Shown: positions 10,101 through 19,170, counted from the stretch's first letter. The stretch: 64,000 bases of DNA from Desulfotignum sp. (GCA_011390635.1 JAABSA010000001.1:16623-80622), one strand, 5' to 3'. Numbers and translations: made by a program. The notes: generated by a model from the letters alone, not told the origin.

Positions 10101-10635
10101 GTCCGGCCATATTGCAGCAGTCGGGTATGATATGTTTTTAAAGCTGCTGGACCAGGCTGTCCATGATCTGAAAGGAGATGCGTACATTGATCCGCTGGAT
10201 CCAGAAATCAATGTACCCATGTCAACAGGGTTTCCCACAGATTATATTGCGTCGGTTGAACAGCGTTTGACCCTCTACCGCCGACTGTCCAGACTGGACA
10301 GCGTTGCAGATATTGCCGACATGAAAAAAGAATTGACAGACCGCTATGGAAGATTGCCCAGGCAGGCGGAAAACATGCTTTTAAAAATCATGCTCAGGGT
10401 GTATGCCATCCAGGCCGGTATCCAGCGACTGGACCTCGAACCCGGCTCTCTGGTGCTCACTTTTTCTCCTGTCCACATGAAAAAAGCATCCCACGAACTG
10501 GAAAAGCTGTGGCTCAAAATCGCCCGGTCTGCGTTTATTAAGAAACACTGTGTCCAGTTTCATCTGGGATACAAGTCCAACCAGATGGGCAAGGCCCTTG
10601 TGAAAACAAAACAGATTCTCAAAGCCATTGTATGA
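7147..10635 (+). CDS. mfd: Transcription-repair coupling factor Mfd
   Basis: The product has 1162 residues, the normal Mfd length. An N-terminal UvrB-homology region is followed by a CarD-like RNA polymerase interaction domain near residues 495-570 (DIVVHMEHGVGRYEGL) and then by RecG-like translocase motors. Walker A (GDVGYGKTE) is at about residue 651 and the DEEQ box (VIDEEQRFG) at about 750; the TRG-type region and a C-terminal domain follow. Mfd removes RNA polymerase stalled at lesions and recruits UvrA. The start ATG at 7147 has no clear Shine-Dalgarno; an in-frame ATG at 7159 is an alternative. It forms its own unit after a hairpin and is followed by 136 bp without a clear gene. Confidence 0.97.
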   Translation: MPLSMISSIIDHMQSHENALVLTPQTGSHKAYLTARLFNQAPCDMVAVLPDQKSAAKFMDDLLFFLPDHKDAVFFFPGYHIQPFTSLSYHRQTSTRRLGVLSRLVAQRSSPYLVVTYIDTLLQKLVPKKVLLASSELVMANEEIDRNALVTALEAGGYAQSSLVEDPGEYAVRGDILDVFVPGDKRPVRMEFFGDLVESIRSFSPYTQRGIQQLSELVIVPATEAVVPEHSLPHILARLRAAGKRAGLDAAKIGEYVTQTRHAGRFPGIESMLSIVYDRLDSFFSYLSEKTLVLWDSQDLLAAEAKAFENKARSNYQAVASEKRLCVPPEDIYLSFDQVAAELQDRKHLVFTELAVEPEQHYAQVFHFFPETIDSPGSRMVEKNTAETPLKPLVQWMQQHLNRGAKIVCVVHQKSQAQRLVSLMSPYGLHLAQVADFNRALQQDGGIYYVLADLSQGFVVKDRNLVLITEDEIFGKKRIRRINRPSRNVKTQMIAPEELKKKDIVVHMEHGVGRYEGLHNLDINGISQDFILIVYQDEDKLYLPVDRIEMIGKYIGVDGYTPVLDKIGSKAWIKSKAKAKEEVEKMAADLLDLYAKRKINKGFSFSRPDNYYNDFETTFPYEETRDQLKAIDDIHLDMESDTPMDRLVCGDVGYGKTEVAVRAAFKAVNDGKQVAVVVPTTILAEQHLATFQDRFEKYPVHIACLSRFRNRKEQAKIIKDLSQGRLDIVIGTHRLLQKDVDFKSLGLLVIDEEQRFGVKHKEFLKKKRSTVDVLALSATPIPRTLHMSLTGMRDISVIKTPPADRQPIVSYISPYEDAIVKDAIQKELSRQGQVFFVHNNIKTIFKIAENLKKLVPEATIGVAHGRLSETELERVMRAFVNREITLLVCTTIIESGLDIPSANTMIINKAERFGLSQIYQLRGRIGRGDHQAYAYLFISDESLISKDAKKRLSALMEYKDLGSGFQIAMKDLQIRGAGTALGASQSGHIAAVGYDMFLKLLDQAVHDLKGDAYIDPLDPEINVPMSTGFPTDYIASVEQRLTLYRRLSRLDSVADIADMKKELTDRYGRLPRQAENMLLKIMLRVYAIQAGIQRLDLEPGSLVLTFSPVHMKKASHELEKLWLKIARSAFIKKHCVQFHLGYKSNQMGKALVKTKQILKAIV

Positions 10636-10771
10636 AGACATATCATTTTTTGCTGGATTTTTGTGCCGCCCCCGGTATATATAACACATGATTGTTTCAA
10701 ACGATTGCCGGTTTCCTAAAAACTTTTTCAAAAACCTCCGGCTGCCGGCATGATGCTACATATATTTCGAT

Positions 10772-12409
10772 GTGAAAAAAATGAGATCAGACATCCCTGA
10801 TATACGCCGGTTTGAACGGCTTGCCTTTAGCAGAAAAAATGTGCTGGGGCTGCTTTTAAAATTCAGCCTGGGCCTGCTCAAAGCCAGGCTGGCAGGGGTT
10901 GTGTATGGAACAGATCATACCGGTGAAAAATTTTTGCCGCCCCATAAATGGGACCGCGGAGTGGTGCACAAACTTGACGGCAAAGGGTTTTCCGGCATGG
11001 GTTTTAAATGGTTCGGCCCCGGGCTGATACGCTGGATAAAACTGTCCCCCATAAGGCTTTTTGCTGCAGACAGGTATGGCAGAAGGGTAAAAACACAAGG
11101 GGTTATTGCCCATGTGATGCGAAAGCATGCAGAATATTATGCAAACGGCATAAAAATTGTCTTTATCGATCATATTCCCCAAAAAGAAATGCGATCTGCT
11201 CCGACCGGGGGCAGCCTTTCTGTTATTGCCTATGACGGCAGGCAGTTTGAAGAGCTGCCCGATATCCTGGTGAACCTGGATATCATACACTGGTTTAAAC
11301 CCGACAATTTTGTATCGGTGTATATTCCTGACTACGGGGCCATTGTATTTAATACCGTGGACCGGCAATTATTCAAAAAAACCGGCAATAATCAGCGCTA
11401 TTCCGACTCATTGAAAATTCGGTTTGATTTGCTCATCAGTGCCATTGAGACAGCTTCTTTGGCCCATCTCGGACAGGCAAGGGGACGGCGTGCGGCAAAA
11501 ATTATCTGGCGCAAGGAAAGGAATCTGCGCAACACCTTTGTGCAACTCAATGAAAAAATCCAAAAACTGGATGAATTAAAAACCCATCTCCAGGCAGTGG
11601 GCGCTGTGACAGCACAGCAGTTGAACATGACCCCCATTATTGAACCAAACGGGGTTTATGCCTTCATGGATATGGTGGGATCCAGCATCGTAAGAAAAGT
11701 CCTGTCCCCCAGGGATTTTTTTCTGGTATTGAACGTCTGCCATGAAATCGCAGCTGATACAGTTGCCGCATACGGATGCCGGGTTGATAATTTTCTAGGA
11801 GATGCCATTTTTTTGGAAAATACGGAAACATTTGATCCCCCCGGCATACAAAAACCTTCCGGTCTGCCGGAACGTCTGATGATCATGACAACGGCCATAG
11901 CTTCTGTATTCAACCAGATCCATGCATTACAGCAGAAAGGTCATCCCATGGACAAAGAAAATCGGGTCCGAACCCTTGTGAAAAAGCATGGTATCCATAT
12001 GAACTTCAGAGCCGGCATGGCTTATGGGGCCTCTCTGGTGGGACCGCTGGGCAGTTGTAACCGCCGTATTGTCACGGCCATTGGAAAGCCGGTGAATATC
12101 GCTTCCAGGCTGGAAAGTACCGGAACCAAAAACAGCATTCATGTTGAAAAAAAGCTGTTGGATATTCTCAACAACAGCGTTGTTTCAAAAGATACCCCGG
12201 TTTTATGGCATATTGCCACTGCAGGCAAAAATAGTGCACTTGTTCCCGGTTTCAGTTTTTTTTCTTTTTTCCAAGATTTTTATCATCTGGGTCCGGATGT
12301 CATTGAAAGAATGGGACCGGTCTGCCATAAAGAATTTTCCACCGATACCACCTTCCGGATCAATTGTATTTCACACAAACAGCCGCCAACGGTTTGTGCC
12401 GGCATTTAA
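10772..12409 (+). CDS. Class III adenylate/guanylate cyclase-like protein
   Basis: The product has 545 residues, starting at GTG 10772 or ATG 10781; neither has a good ribosome site. Residues 1-275 match no domain I recognise. A short coiled region (about 245-275) leads into a class III cyclase catalytic domain at about 290-480. The two metal-binding aspartates are present (D300 in AFMDMVGSS, D344 in NFLGDAIF), as are the transition-state Asn and Arg (VNIASRLES). The residues that usually select the base are changed: where most cyclases have K in K-T-I-G-D there is N, and the D of D-Y-T is I. It may use an unusual substrate, or be regulatory. No membrane segment is evident. Its stop codon overlaps that of the converging aminotransferase. 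Confidence 0.75.
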   Translation: MKKMRSDIPDIRRFERLAFSRKNVLGLLLKFSLGLLKARLAGVVYGTDHTGEKFLPPHKWDRGVVHKLDGKGFSGMGFKWFGPGLIRWIKLSPIRLFAADRYGRRVKTQGVIAHVMRKHAEYYANGIKIVFIDHIPQKEMRSAPTGGSLSVIAYDGRQFEELPDILVNLDIIHWFKPDNFVSVYIPDYGAIVFNTVDRQLFKKTGNNQRYSDSLKIRFDLLISAIETASLAHLGQARGRRAAKIIWRKERNLRNTFVQLNEKIQKLDELKTHLQAVGAVTAQQLNMTPIIEPNGVYAFMDMVGSSIVRKVLSPRDFFLVLNVCHEIAADTVAAYGCRVDNFLGDAIFLENTETFDPPGIQKPSGLPERLMIMTTAIASVFNQIHALQQKGHPMDKENRVRTLVKKHGIHMNFRAGMAYGASLVGPLGSCNRRIVTAIGKPVNIASRLESTGTKNSIHVEKKLLDILNNSVVSKDTPVLWHIATAGKNSALVPGFSFFSFFQDFYHLGPDVIERMGPVCHKEFSTDTTFRINCISHKQPPTVCAGI

Positions 12410-13257
12410 CCGCCCTGCCGGGACGAAAAATCACGGGTGTGCTGTTCCAGTGCCTGGATCAGTTTTGCCGTATTTTTGCCGGGCCTGCCATTGGAAATGG
12501 TGGTGTCATCGATCTGTACCACCGGTACAACGCCTTTGTTGGTGCCGGTGATAAACACTTCATCAGCTGCGGTAAGCCGGTCCAGAAAAAGCGATTCTTC
12601 TGTAATCTGGAAAAAATGTGCCCCAAGGGACAATATCACTTTTCTGGTGATCCCTTTTAGGATTCCCTGTGCAGGCGGTGTGACCAGAGTGTTACCAAAA
12701 AAAGCGAACAAATTGCTGGTGGTTCCTTCCATAGCCTGTTTTTGTGAATTTATATAGATGGCTTCCACAGCACCCGATTTTTGTGCCTGTTGCAAGGCCA
12801 TGGCGGCCGATATGTAAGAAGTCACCTTGGCACCGGCAAGGGGCCTTTCCTGCATGAGGGTGATCACCTTTACCCCTTTGGTGTACCAATCCTGTGGCAG
12901 TTTTTTTATGGGGGTGATCATGACGATCAACCGGGGATTCCCGCCGGGAGTTAAAAAATCCGGGCTGGAACCGCCTGTTATTACTATGCGTATATTGGCT
13001 TCATCCGTCTGCTTGTTTTTTTGTAACGTTTCAAGGACGATTGCTTTGATTTCATCCATTGTCCATGGCAAAGACAGGCCTATTCGCTCTCCTGAGTCCA
13101 CCAGTCTCTGGATATGTTCGTCAATAAAATAAGGTTTCCCATGAAAAGTGCGCATGATATCGCAGATGCCAAATCCCCGCAGCACCGCCAGATCGTCCAC
13201 CGGAATCATGGCCTGGTTGTCGGGCACAAATTTGCCGTCAACATAATAGACTGTCAT
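12406..13257 (-). CDS. Class IV PLP aminotransferase (branched-chain / D-amino acid type)
   Basis: The product has 283 residues. ATG 13257 is preferred over the TTG three bases upstream because AAGGAGA lies 7 nt before it. The PLP-binding lysine is K144 (AGAKVTSY), and E177 in MEGTTSNLF matches the cofactor-contacting glutamate of fold-type IV enzymes. The length fits the IlvE, D-alanine aminotransferase and aminodeoxychorismate lyase group. The sequence alone does not decide between branched-chain aminotransferase and D-amino acid aminotransferase; no pathway genes lie beside it. A TATAAT -10 hexamer lies upstream at 13296-13301 on this strand. The four terminal bases overlap the end of the cyclase gene on the other strand. 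Confidence 0.85.
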   Translation of the reverse strand: MTVYYVDGKFVPDNQAMIPVDDLAVLRGFGICDIMRTFHGKPYFIDEHIQRLVDSGERIGLSLPWTMDEIKAIVLETLQKNKQTDEANIRIVITGGSSPDFLTPGGNPRLIVMITPIKKLPQDWYTKGVKVITLMQERPLAGAKVTSYISAAMALQQAQKSGAVEAIYINSQKQAMEGTTSNLFAFFGNTLVTPPAQGILKGITRKVILSLGAHFFQITEESLFLDRLTAADEVFITGTNKGVVPVVQIDDTTISNGRPGKNTAKLIQALEQHTRDFSSRQGG

Positions 13258-13339
13258 CAAAGAATCTCCTTGAATTTGGTGCTGGTAATTTTTATATTAT
13301 ATCAATAAGTATTTTCATCCAAAGATACAAGGCAGGTGC

Positions 13340-14053
13340 ATGGAATTTTTTTCGGGTATAAAATACAATATCCAGGGTGTTGTGTTTGCCTTTGCAAATC
13401 CGAAACTGTTATGGCTTGGACTGTTACGGTTTGCTATAATCCTTATGCTGGCATTGTTTTTTTCGGGTCTTGTTTTTTTCTGGCATGAAGCCATCCTGGC
13501 CATGATCTGGGAAATGCCCGAAAAAGGGATGTTGATATATGTCTGGCATCTTGCATCATGGGTTTTATCCCTGCTGCTTGCTGCTGTGGCTGTTGTGGCA
13601 GCCTATCTGGTGGCACAGGTGTTTTTTTGCGTGTATATTATGGATTATATGTCCAGGTTGACGGAAAAAATCGTGTTGGGCAGAGAAATATCCTATGCCC
13701 AAAGTTCCTGGCTGTCATTTTTTGTCTATCTGGTCCTCCAGGAAATCCCCAGGGCTGTCATTCCCTTGATCATCACCCTGGCTGTCATGGTCATGGGCCT
13801 GTTCACACCCCTGGGTCCGGTTGTTCTTGTTTTGTCCACCATTACCGCAGGTGTGTTTCTGGCATGGGATAATACAGATCTGGTTCCGGCCCGGAAAATG
13901 ATGCCGTTCGGGCAGCGTATCGGATTTTTACGGCAGACTCTGTGGTTTCACGTGGGGTTTGGCCTGCTGTTTCTTATTCCCTGGGTCAACATAGTGATGC
14001 TTTCCTTTGCACCGGTGGGCGCCACTTTATACCATATCCAGAAAAAAACGTGA
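13340..14053 (+). CDS. EI24-family integral membrane protein
   Basis: The product has 237 residues with about five or six hydrophobic segments. The C-terminal signature (AWDNTDLVPARKM, then FLRQTLWFHVGFGLLFLIPW) is typical of the EI24 family (formerly DUF540), to which the sulfate permease CysZ belongs. Its start follows AAGGCAGGTGC. CysZ-like sulfate uptake would suit a sulfate reducer, but EI24 proteins are diverse and no sulfur genes adjoin, so the substrate is unknown. It is transcribed away from the aminotransferase, and the CULT gene follows 21 bp downstream, so the two may be co-transcribed. Confidence 0.8.
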   Translation: MEFFSGIKYNIQGVVFAFANPKLLWLGLLRFAIILMLALFFSGLVFFWHEAILAMIWEMPEKGMLIYVWHLASWVLSLLLAAVAVVAAYLVAQVFFCVYIMDYMSRLTEKIVLGREISYAQSSWLSFFVYLVLQEIPRAVIPLIITLAVMVMGLFTPLGPVVLVLSTITAGVFLAWDNTDLVPARKMMPFGQRIGFLRQTLWFHVGFGLLFLIPWVNIVMLSFAPVGATLYHIQKKT

Positions 14054-14074
14054 AAACAGGCAGATAATAACGAT

Positions 14075-14449
14075 ATGCATGTCATCTGCAGACAAGCTCC
14101 GGATGATGCAACCCGGACAACACCGGACATCGGTTCAAAATCTTCACCTGTGATCGTTTGCCGCAACTGCAGCTACCAGGTAACAACTCCTGATGAACGC
14201 ATGAAAATGAACGGGGCTTTTTTGCATACCTTTGCCAACCCCCATGGTCATGTGTTTGAAATCGGCTGTTTTCAGCAGGCATGGGGGTGTATTCCTGCAT
14301 CCGTCTCTTCTTTGGAATTCACCTGGTTTGCCGGATATGCCTGGCAGATTGGTATATGTGCAAATTGCGGGGCACATCTGGGCTGGATTTTCACTTCTGG
14401 CACCCATCGCTTTTTTGGTCTTATTGTTGATAAATTGCGTTTCCCCTGA
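14075..14449 (+). CDS. Single-domain bacterial cereblon (CULT domain) protein
   Basis: The product has 124 residues, the same length class as the single-domain bacterial cereblon MsCI4 of Magnetospirillum. The fold markers are present: two CxxC zinc knuckles (C29/C32 and C95/C98), the segment FEIGCFQQAWGC, and an aromatic cage of W84, W90 and W104 with F106. In human cereblon the equivalent cage (W380, W386, W400, F402) binds thalidomide-type glutarimides and C-terminal cyclic imides. Spacing between cysteines and tryptophans is identical to what I recall for MsCI4. No ubiquitin system exists here, so the natural role is unknown; sensing of cyclic imides from damaged proteins or of uridine-like ligands has been proposed for the domain. 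It follows the EI24 gene by 21 bp. Confidence 0.85.
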   Translation: MHVICRQAPDDATRTTPDIGSKSSPVIVCRNCSYQVTTPDERMKMNGAFLHTFANPHGHVFEIGCFQQAWGCIPASVSSLEFTWFAGYAWQIGICANCGAHLGWIFTSGTHRFFGLIVDKLRFP

Positions 14450-14474
14450 TCAGATGTCATGGTGTTTGATCAGG
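14445..14474 (+). terminator. Inverted repeat overlapping the CULT gene stop
   Basis: CCTGATCA (14445-14452) and TGATCAGG (14467-14474) form a perfect 8-bp stem with a 14-base loop. The left arm contains the CULT stop codon. No T-run follows, so it may be a weak terminator, an mRNA 3' stabiliser, or an operator for the next small gene. Confidence 0.4.
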
Positions 14475-14554
14475 AGAATTGAACATGGTATTTGAGAAAG
14501 AAATATGATATAAAACGAATCTTTTTTGACATCTAACTATTGGACAGGAACGGT

Positions 14555-14797
14555 ATGACTAAAGAAAATAATAACTCCCCACACCCACCCCGTATGAGTC
14601 CCTATGTTTTTACACTGCTTTTGATGGGATTCGGTCTGTGGTGTTTCTGGGACGGATGGCTGACCACCGACCCTGATATGGCTGAGCATGCCTTGTTCAA
14701 CCAGGTATTGAGTGTGATTTTAATTCCCTGGGCCATCTGGGACTTTTATAAAGTCCGGAAACGTTCCAAAACCAAAAAAACGCCTGAAGACAAATGA
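14555..14797 (+). CDS. Small membrane protein, unknown function
   Basis: The product has 80 residues from ATG 14555, which has AGGAA four bases upstream; a TTG at 14540 would add five residues. The N-terminus is polar, followed by two hydrophobic segments (about residues 18-34 and 50-64) and a Lys/Arg-rich tail, so a two-pass inner-membrane protein with the basic end in the cytoplasm is likely. I do not recognise a family. It lies between the CULT gene and prfC on the same strand, 69 bp before prfC. Codon use and composition look like the neighbours. Confidence 0.6.
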   Translation: MTKENNNSPHPPRMSPYVFTLLLMGFGLWCFWDGWLTTDPDMAEHALFNQVLSVILIPWAIWDFYKVRKRSKTKKTPEDK

Positions 14798-14866
14798 CAG
14801 GTGCGCATTTTTGTGCAGGATACCCGGGCGTACCCGCAATTATCGACCCAACAAGGATTTGCGTGA

Positions 14867-16474
14867 ATGGAATCAGAAACCATAAATAAAGCATATGTGC
14901 GTGAAATAAACAAACGCAGAACCTTTGCCATCATATCCCATCCAGATGCCGGAAAAACCACCCTTACCGAAAAACTGCTGCTGTTTGGCGGAGCCATCAA
15001 ACAGGCAGGTGCAGTCAAGTCGAAAAAAACAGACCGGGCAGCCATGTCCGATTTTCTATCCATTGAACAGGAACGCGGCATTTCCGTGTCTTCATCGGTC
15101 ATGAAATTTGAATACAGCGGGCATGAAATAAACCTGCTTGATACCCCAGGGCACAAGGACTTTTCTGAAGATACCTACCGGGTGCTTACAGCGGTGGATT
15201 GTGCCGTCATGATCATTGACAATGCCAAGGGTGTGGAACCCCAGACCAAAAAACTCATGGAAGTCTGCCGCATGCGCAACACCCCCATTATCACGTTTAT
15301 CAACAAACTGGACAGGGAAGGAATGGAGCCCCTGGACATTTTTGAAGATATCGAAGACAAGCTTCAGATAGAATGCGTGCCGTTGACCTGGCCCATCGGC
15401 ATGGGAAAACGCTTTAAAGGGGTGTATAATTTAAAAGACAAAGAGCTGGGAATTTTTTCAGCTGGATATACCCCCAAAGATGGTGATGGCATTTTGATAC
15501 AGGATCTGTCCGACCCCCGCCTGGATAAATTGATTCCCGAATCCCAGGCCCGACAGCTCAGAGAAGATGTGGACCTGATCCAGGGAGCATCGGAACCCTT
15601 TAACCTGGATCTGTATCTCAATGGTACCCAGACACCGGTGTTCTTTGGCTCTGCCATCAACAATTTCGGGGTAAGAGAAATGCTGAATGCGTTTGTAAAA
15701 ATTGCACCGCCACCAGGCATTCGGCCGACCCGGACACGGGATGTAAACCCGCTGGAAACAGATTTTTCTGGATTTGCCTTTAAAATCCAGGCCAATATGG
15801 ACCCGGAACACCGGGACCGCATCGCATTTTTCCGGATCTGCTCGGGAAAGTTTACCAGGGGAATGAAAGTCAGACACCACCGTATCGGCAAAGAAATCCG
15901 CCTGTCCAATGCCACGATTTTCATGGCCCAGGAACGCAGCAATGTGGAAGAAGCCTATCCCGGGGACATCATCGGTATCCACAACCATGGCACCATCAAG
16001 ATAGGAGATACCTTTACCACCAAAGAGCCTCTCAAGTTCCTTGGTATTCCAAGTTTCGCACCGGAACATTTCAGGCGGGTGCTGCTCAAGGATCCCATGA
16101 AGACCAAATCCTTGAACAAGGGATTGACCCAGCTGGCCGAAGAGGGTACCATCCAGGTGTTTCGGCCCCTGTTGGGGAACCTGCACGTGATCGGGGCCGT
16201 GGGCGTGTTGCAGTTTGATGTGACCATGGCCAGGTTACACGCGGAATATAATGTCAATGCCGGTTATGAACACATAGATCTGTCAGTTGCCAGATGGGTC
16301 ACCTGTGAAGATGACCGTATATTGAACAGGTTCAGACAAAAAAATGAAGCCGGTCTTGCCCTGGATGCGGAAGGCTGCCTTACCTTCATGACCACCAGCG
16401 AATACCAGCTTGGCTTTGTCATGGAAGAATGGCCTGATATTCAGTTCCACAAGACACGTGAGCATAATTTATAA
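14867..16474 (+). CDS. prfC: Peptide chain release factor 3
   Basis: The product has 535 residues. The GTPase motifs are intact: G1 in [10 protein letters not shown] near residue 24, G3 as [14 protein letters not shown], and G4 as NKLDRE. An elongation-factor domain II and the RF3 C-terminal region ([14 protein letters not shown] at the end) follow. RF3 is a cytoplasmic GTPase that releases RF1/RF2 from the ribosome after termination. Length and start agree with family members such as the 529-residue Escherichia protein. serC follows 25 bp downstream with its own ribosome site, so read-through from prfC into the serine genes is possible. Confidence 0.96.
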   Translation: MESETINKAYVREINKRRTFAIISHPDAGKTTLTEKLLLFGGAIKQAGAVKSKKTDRAAMSDFLSIEQERGISVSSSVMKFEYSGHEINLLDTPGHKDFSEDTYRVLTAVDCAVMIIDNAKGVEPQTKKLMEVCRMRNTPIITFINKLDREGMEPLDIFEDIEDKLQIECVPLTWPIGMGKRFKGVYNLKDKELGIFSAGYTPKDGDGILIQDLSDPRLDKLIPESQARQLREDVDLIQGASEPFNLDLYLNGTQTPVFFGSAINNFGVREMLNAFVKIAPPPGIRPTRTRDVNPLETDFSGFAFKIQANMDPEHRDRIAFFRICSGKFTRGMKVRHHRIGKEIRLSNATIFMAQERSNVEEAYPGDIIGIHNHGTIKIGDTFTTKEPLKFLGIPSFAPEHFRRVLLKDPMKTKSLNKGLTQLAEEGTIQVFRPLLGNLHVIGAVGVLQFDVTMARLHAEYNVNAGYEHIDLSVARWVTCEDDRILNRFRQKNEAGLALDAEGCLTFMTTSEYQLGFVMEEWPDIQFHKTREHNL

Positions 16475-16499
16475 CCCATAATACAGAAAGGAACCCCCC

Positions 16500-17588
16500 A
16501 TGACAGTGCAACGAATTCACAATTTTAATGCTGGTCCTGCTGCCTTGCCCCTGTCCGTTCTGGAAAAAATCCAGGCATCTTTTTTGGATTTCAATGGTTC
16601 GGGCATGTCCATCACTGAAATCAGTCACAGATCTTCCTATTTTGATGCGGTTATCAACGATGCCATCGACCGGGCCAAACAACTTTTACGGCTGGATGAC
16701 ACCTATTCGGTTTTGTTCATCCAGGGGGGGGCATCCCTGCAGTTTGCCATGATCCCCATGAATTTTTTGGGCCAGAACGATACGGCAGATTACATCAACA
16801 CCGGCACCTGGTCCACCAAGGCGATTAAAGAAGCACAAATTCAAAAAAAATCCATCCAGGTACCGGCCTCATCAGAAGACAAAAACTTTTCCTATATTCC
16901 TGCAAATATTCAGTGCAACCCCGCTGCCAGGTATGTGCACATCACATCCAACAACACCATTAAAGGCACCCAGTTCGCAACGTTTCCTGAAACCAATGGG
17001 GTGCCGCTGGTGGCTGACATGTCTTCGGATATTTTTTCAAGACCCCTGCCCATGAAAAAATTCGGCCTGATCTATGCCGGTGCCCAGAAAAACCTGGGAC
17101 CGTCCGGCACCTGCATGGTTATTATCCGAAAGGATTTCATGGAAAAGGCCAATGACAACCTGCCCTCCATGCTCTCTTATGCCACCTATGCTGCAAAAAA
17201 TTCCATGTACAATACCCCGCCCTGTTTTGGTATCTATACCATCGGCCTGGTTCTCCAGTGGATCCAGGAAACCTTCGGGAGTCTGGAAAAAATGGCGGAA
17301 CATAATACCCAAAAAGCCGGCATTCTTTATGATCTTATTGATGGATCCGATTTTTATCAGGCAACCGCACAAAAAGATTCCCGGTCCCTGATGAATGTGA
17401 CGTTTCGCCTGCCATCCGAGGAACTGGAAAAACAATTTGTGGCCCGGGCCGCCCAAAAAGGCCTGGGCGGTCTCAAGGGACACCGCTCCGTTGGCGGGTG
17501 CCGGGCATCCATATACAATGCCGCAACCATGGAAAACATGGCAGCCCTTACCGAATTTATGACATCTTTTGAAAAGGAGAATAAATGA
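16500..17588 (+). CDS. serC: Phosphoserine aminotransferase
   Basis: The product has 362 residues, the normal SerC length. It begins with the family opening HNFNAGPAALP, has PLP-site features including the Schiff-base lysine in YAGAQKNLGPSG, and ends with the GLKGHRSVGGCRASIYNA signature. It converts 3-phosphohydroxypyruvate and glutamate to phosphoserine and 2-oxoglutarate, the second step of serine synthesis. AAAGGAA lies upstream of the ATG. The stop codon overlaps the serA start, so the two are translationally coupled. The reaction releases 2-oxoglutarate, which matters for the third gene of this operon. Confidence 0.97.
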   Translation: MTVQRIHNFNAGPAALPLSVLEKIQASFLDFNGSGMSITEISHRSSYFDAVINDAIDRAKQLLRLDDTYSVLFIQGGASLQFAMIPMNFLGQNDTADYINTGTWSTKAIKEAQIQKKSIQVPASSEDKNFSYIPANIQCNPAARYVHITSNNTIKGTQFATFPETNGVPLVADMSSDIFSRPLPMKKFGLIYAGAQKNLGPSGTCMVIIRKDFMEKANDNLPSMLSYATYAAKNSMYNTPPCFGIYTIGLVLQWIQETFGSLEKMAEHNTQKAGILYDLIDGSDFYQATAQKDSRSLMNVTFRLPSEELEKQFVARAAQKGLGGLKGHRSVGGCRASIYNAATMENMAALTEFMTSFEKENK

Positions 17589-19168
17589 TGAAGGTTCTGG
17601 TCAGCGATAAAATGGATGAGGCAGGAATTGATATTTTCAGAAACCAGGACGGTATTGAGGTGGATGTGAACACCGGCCTGTCGCCACAGCAATTGCAGGA
17701 CATTATCGGCTCCTATGATGCCCTGGCAATCCGGAGCGCCACAAAGGTGGACAAGGCCCTGCTGGATGCGGCAAACAACCTCAAAGTTATTGCCCGGGCC
17801 GGTATCGGCCTGGACAATGTGGACATTGATGCGGCCACCAAAAAAGGGGTGGCTGTCATGAATACGCCCGGGGGCAATACCGTGACCACCGCTGAACATG
17901 CCATTGCCATGATGATGGCCCTCACCAGAAATATCCCCAGGGCCACTGCCTCCATGAAGGCGGGAAAATGGGAAAAAAAACTGCTCCAGGGCAGGGAAAT
18001 CTTTAACAAAACCCTGGGTGTTATCGGGTTCGGCAATATCGGCTCCATTGCGGCAACCCTTGCCAAAGGATTGCGAATGCGGGTGATTGTGTTTGACCCC
18101 AATATTTCCAGTGAACACATTGAAAAGCAGGGATTTGAATACGTGGATCTGGATACCCTGTACCAGCAGGCAGACTATATTACGGTGCATGTGCCCAAAA
18201 TGGATGCCACCATTGACCTTCTGGATGCCGAGGCCTTTGAAAAAATGAAGGACGGGGTCTATGTGATCAATTGCTCCAGGGGCGGCATTATCAATGAATC
18301 CGCGTTGTATGATGCCATACAGTCCGGAAAGGTGGCAGGCGCTGCCCTGGATGTGTTTTCCACGGAACCGCCTGGAGATCATCCGCTTTTTACCCTGGAT
18401 CAGGTCATTGCCACCCCCCACCTGGGGGCCTCTACCAAAGAAGCCCAGACCAACGTGGCAGTGGCAGCCGCCAACCAGATTATTGCCTACCTGCTTTTTG
18501 ATACCGTGATCAATGCCGTGAATGTGCCGTCGGTCACAGGAGAGGTGCTGCGTCAGCTCAAACCGTTTTTATACCTGGCTGAAAAAATGGGCAAAATGCA
18601 GGCCCAGCTTATCACAGGCGGTATCAGGGAAGTGCATATCGAATACATCGGCAAATTTCCGGACCTGGATTTAAAATCGGTCACCATTGCCGGAATCAAG
18701 GGATTGCTCAACGAATTTATCCCTTATGAAGTCAACTCCGTGAATGCCATCTCCCTGGCCAATGAAAAAGGCATCAAGATTTCAGAAAGCACTGCCCAGG
18801 ATTCGGGCAATTTTTTGAATCTGATCCGCATGACAGTGGTGACCGACTCTCAGACCGATGTGGTAGCCGGGACCATATTCGGCAAGGATACTCCCCGGAT
18901 CGTGCGCATCAACAAATTCCGGCTGGAGGTGATTCCAGAAGGCCACCTGGGATTGATCCACAATGTGGACAAACCCGGCTCCATCGGCTCCATCGGCAAT
19001 ACGCTGGGCAGACACAACATCAACATCTCACGCATGATGGTGGGCAGAGAAGAAGACGGCCAGCGCAACATCATCTTTTTGAAAACCGACACCCCTGTGC
19101 CGCCCGAGGTTATAACGGAAATAGAAAGCCTTGACCTGGTTGTGAGCATGAAAACATTTGAATTGTAA
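17585..19168 (+). CDS. serA: D-3-phosphoglycerate dehydrogenase
   Basis: The product has 527 residues, the long type with an intervening ASB-like domain and a C-terminal ACT domain (HLGLIHNVDKPGSIG). The NAD site is VIGFGNIGS. The catalytic Arg, Glu and His lie in NCSRGGIINE, FSTEPPGDHP and TPHLGAST. It oxidises 3-phosphoglycerate, the first step of serine synthesis, and the ACT domain suggests serine feedback. Two tandem ATG codons (17585 and 17588) compete; AGGAG at 17575-17579 is better spaced for the second. It overlaps serC by 4 bases and the next gene starts 2 bases after its stop. Confidence 0.97.
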   Translation: MMKVLVSDKMDEAGIDIFRNQDGIEVDVNTGLSPQQLQDIIGSYDALAIRSATKVDKALLDAANNLKVIARAGIGLDNVDIDAATKKGVAVMNTPGGNTVTTAEHAIAMMMALTRNIPRATASMKAGKWEKKLLQGREIFNKTLGVIGFGNIGSIAATLAKGLRMRVIVFDPNISSEHIEKQGFEYVDLDTLYQQADYITVHVPKMDATIDLLDAEAFEKMKDGVYVINCSRGGIINESALYDAIQSGKVAGAALDVFSTEPPGDHPLFTLDQVIATPHLGASTKEAQTNVAVAAANQIIAYLLFDTVINAVNVPSVTGEVLRQLKPFLYLAEKMGKMQAQLITGGIREVHIEYIGKFPDLDLKSVTIAGIKGLLNEFIPYEVNSVNAISLANEKGIKISESTAQDSGNFLNLIRMTVVTDSQTDVVAGTIFGKDTPRIVRINKFRLEVIPEGHLGLIHNVDKPGSIGSIGNTLGRHNINISRMMVGREEDGQRNIIFLKTDTPVPPEVITEIESLDLVVSMKTFEL

Positions 19169-19170
19169 GT

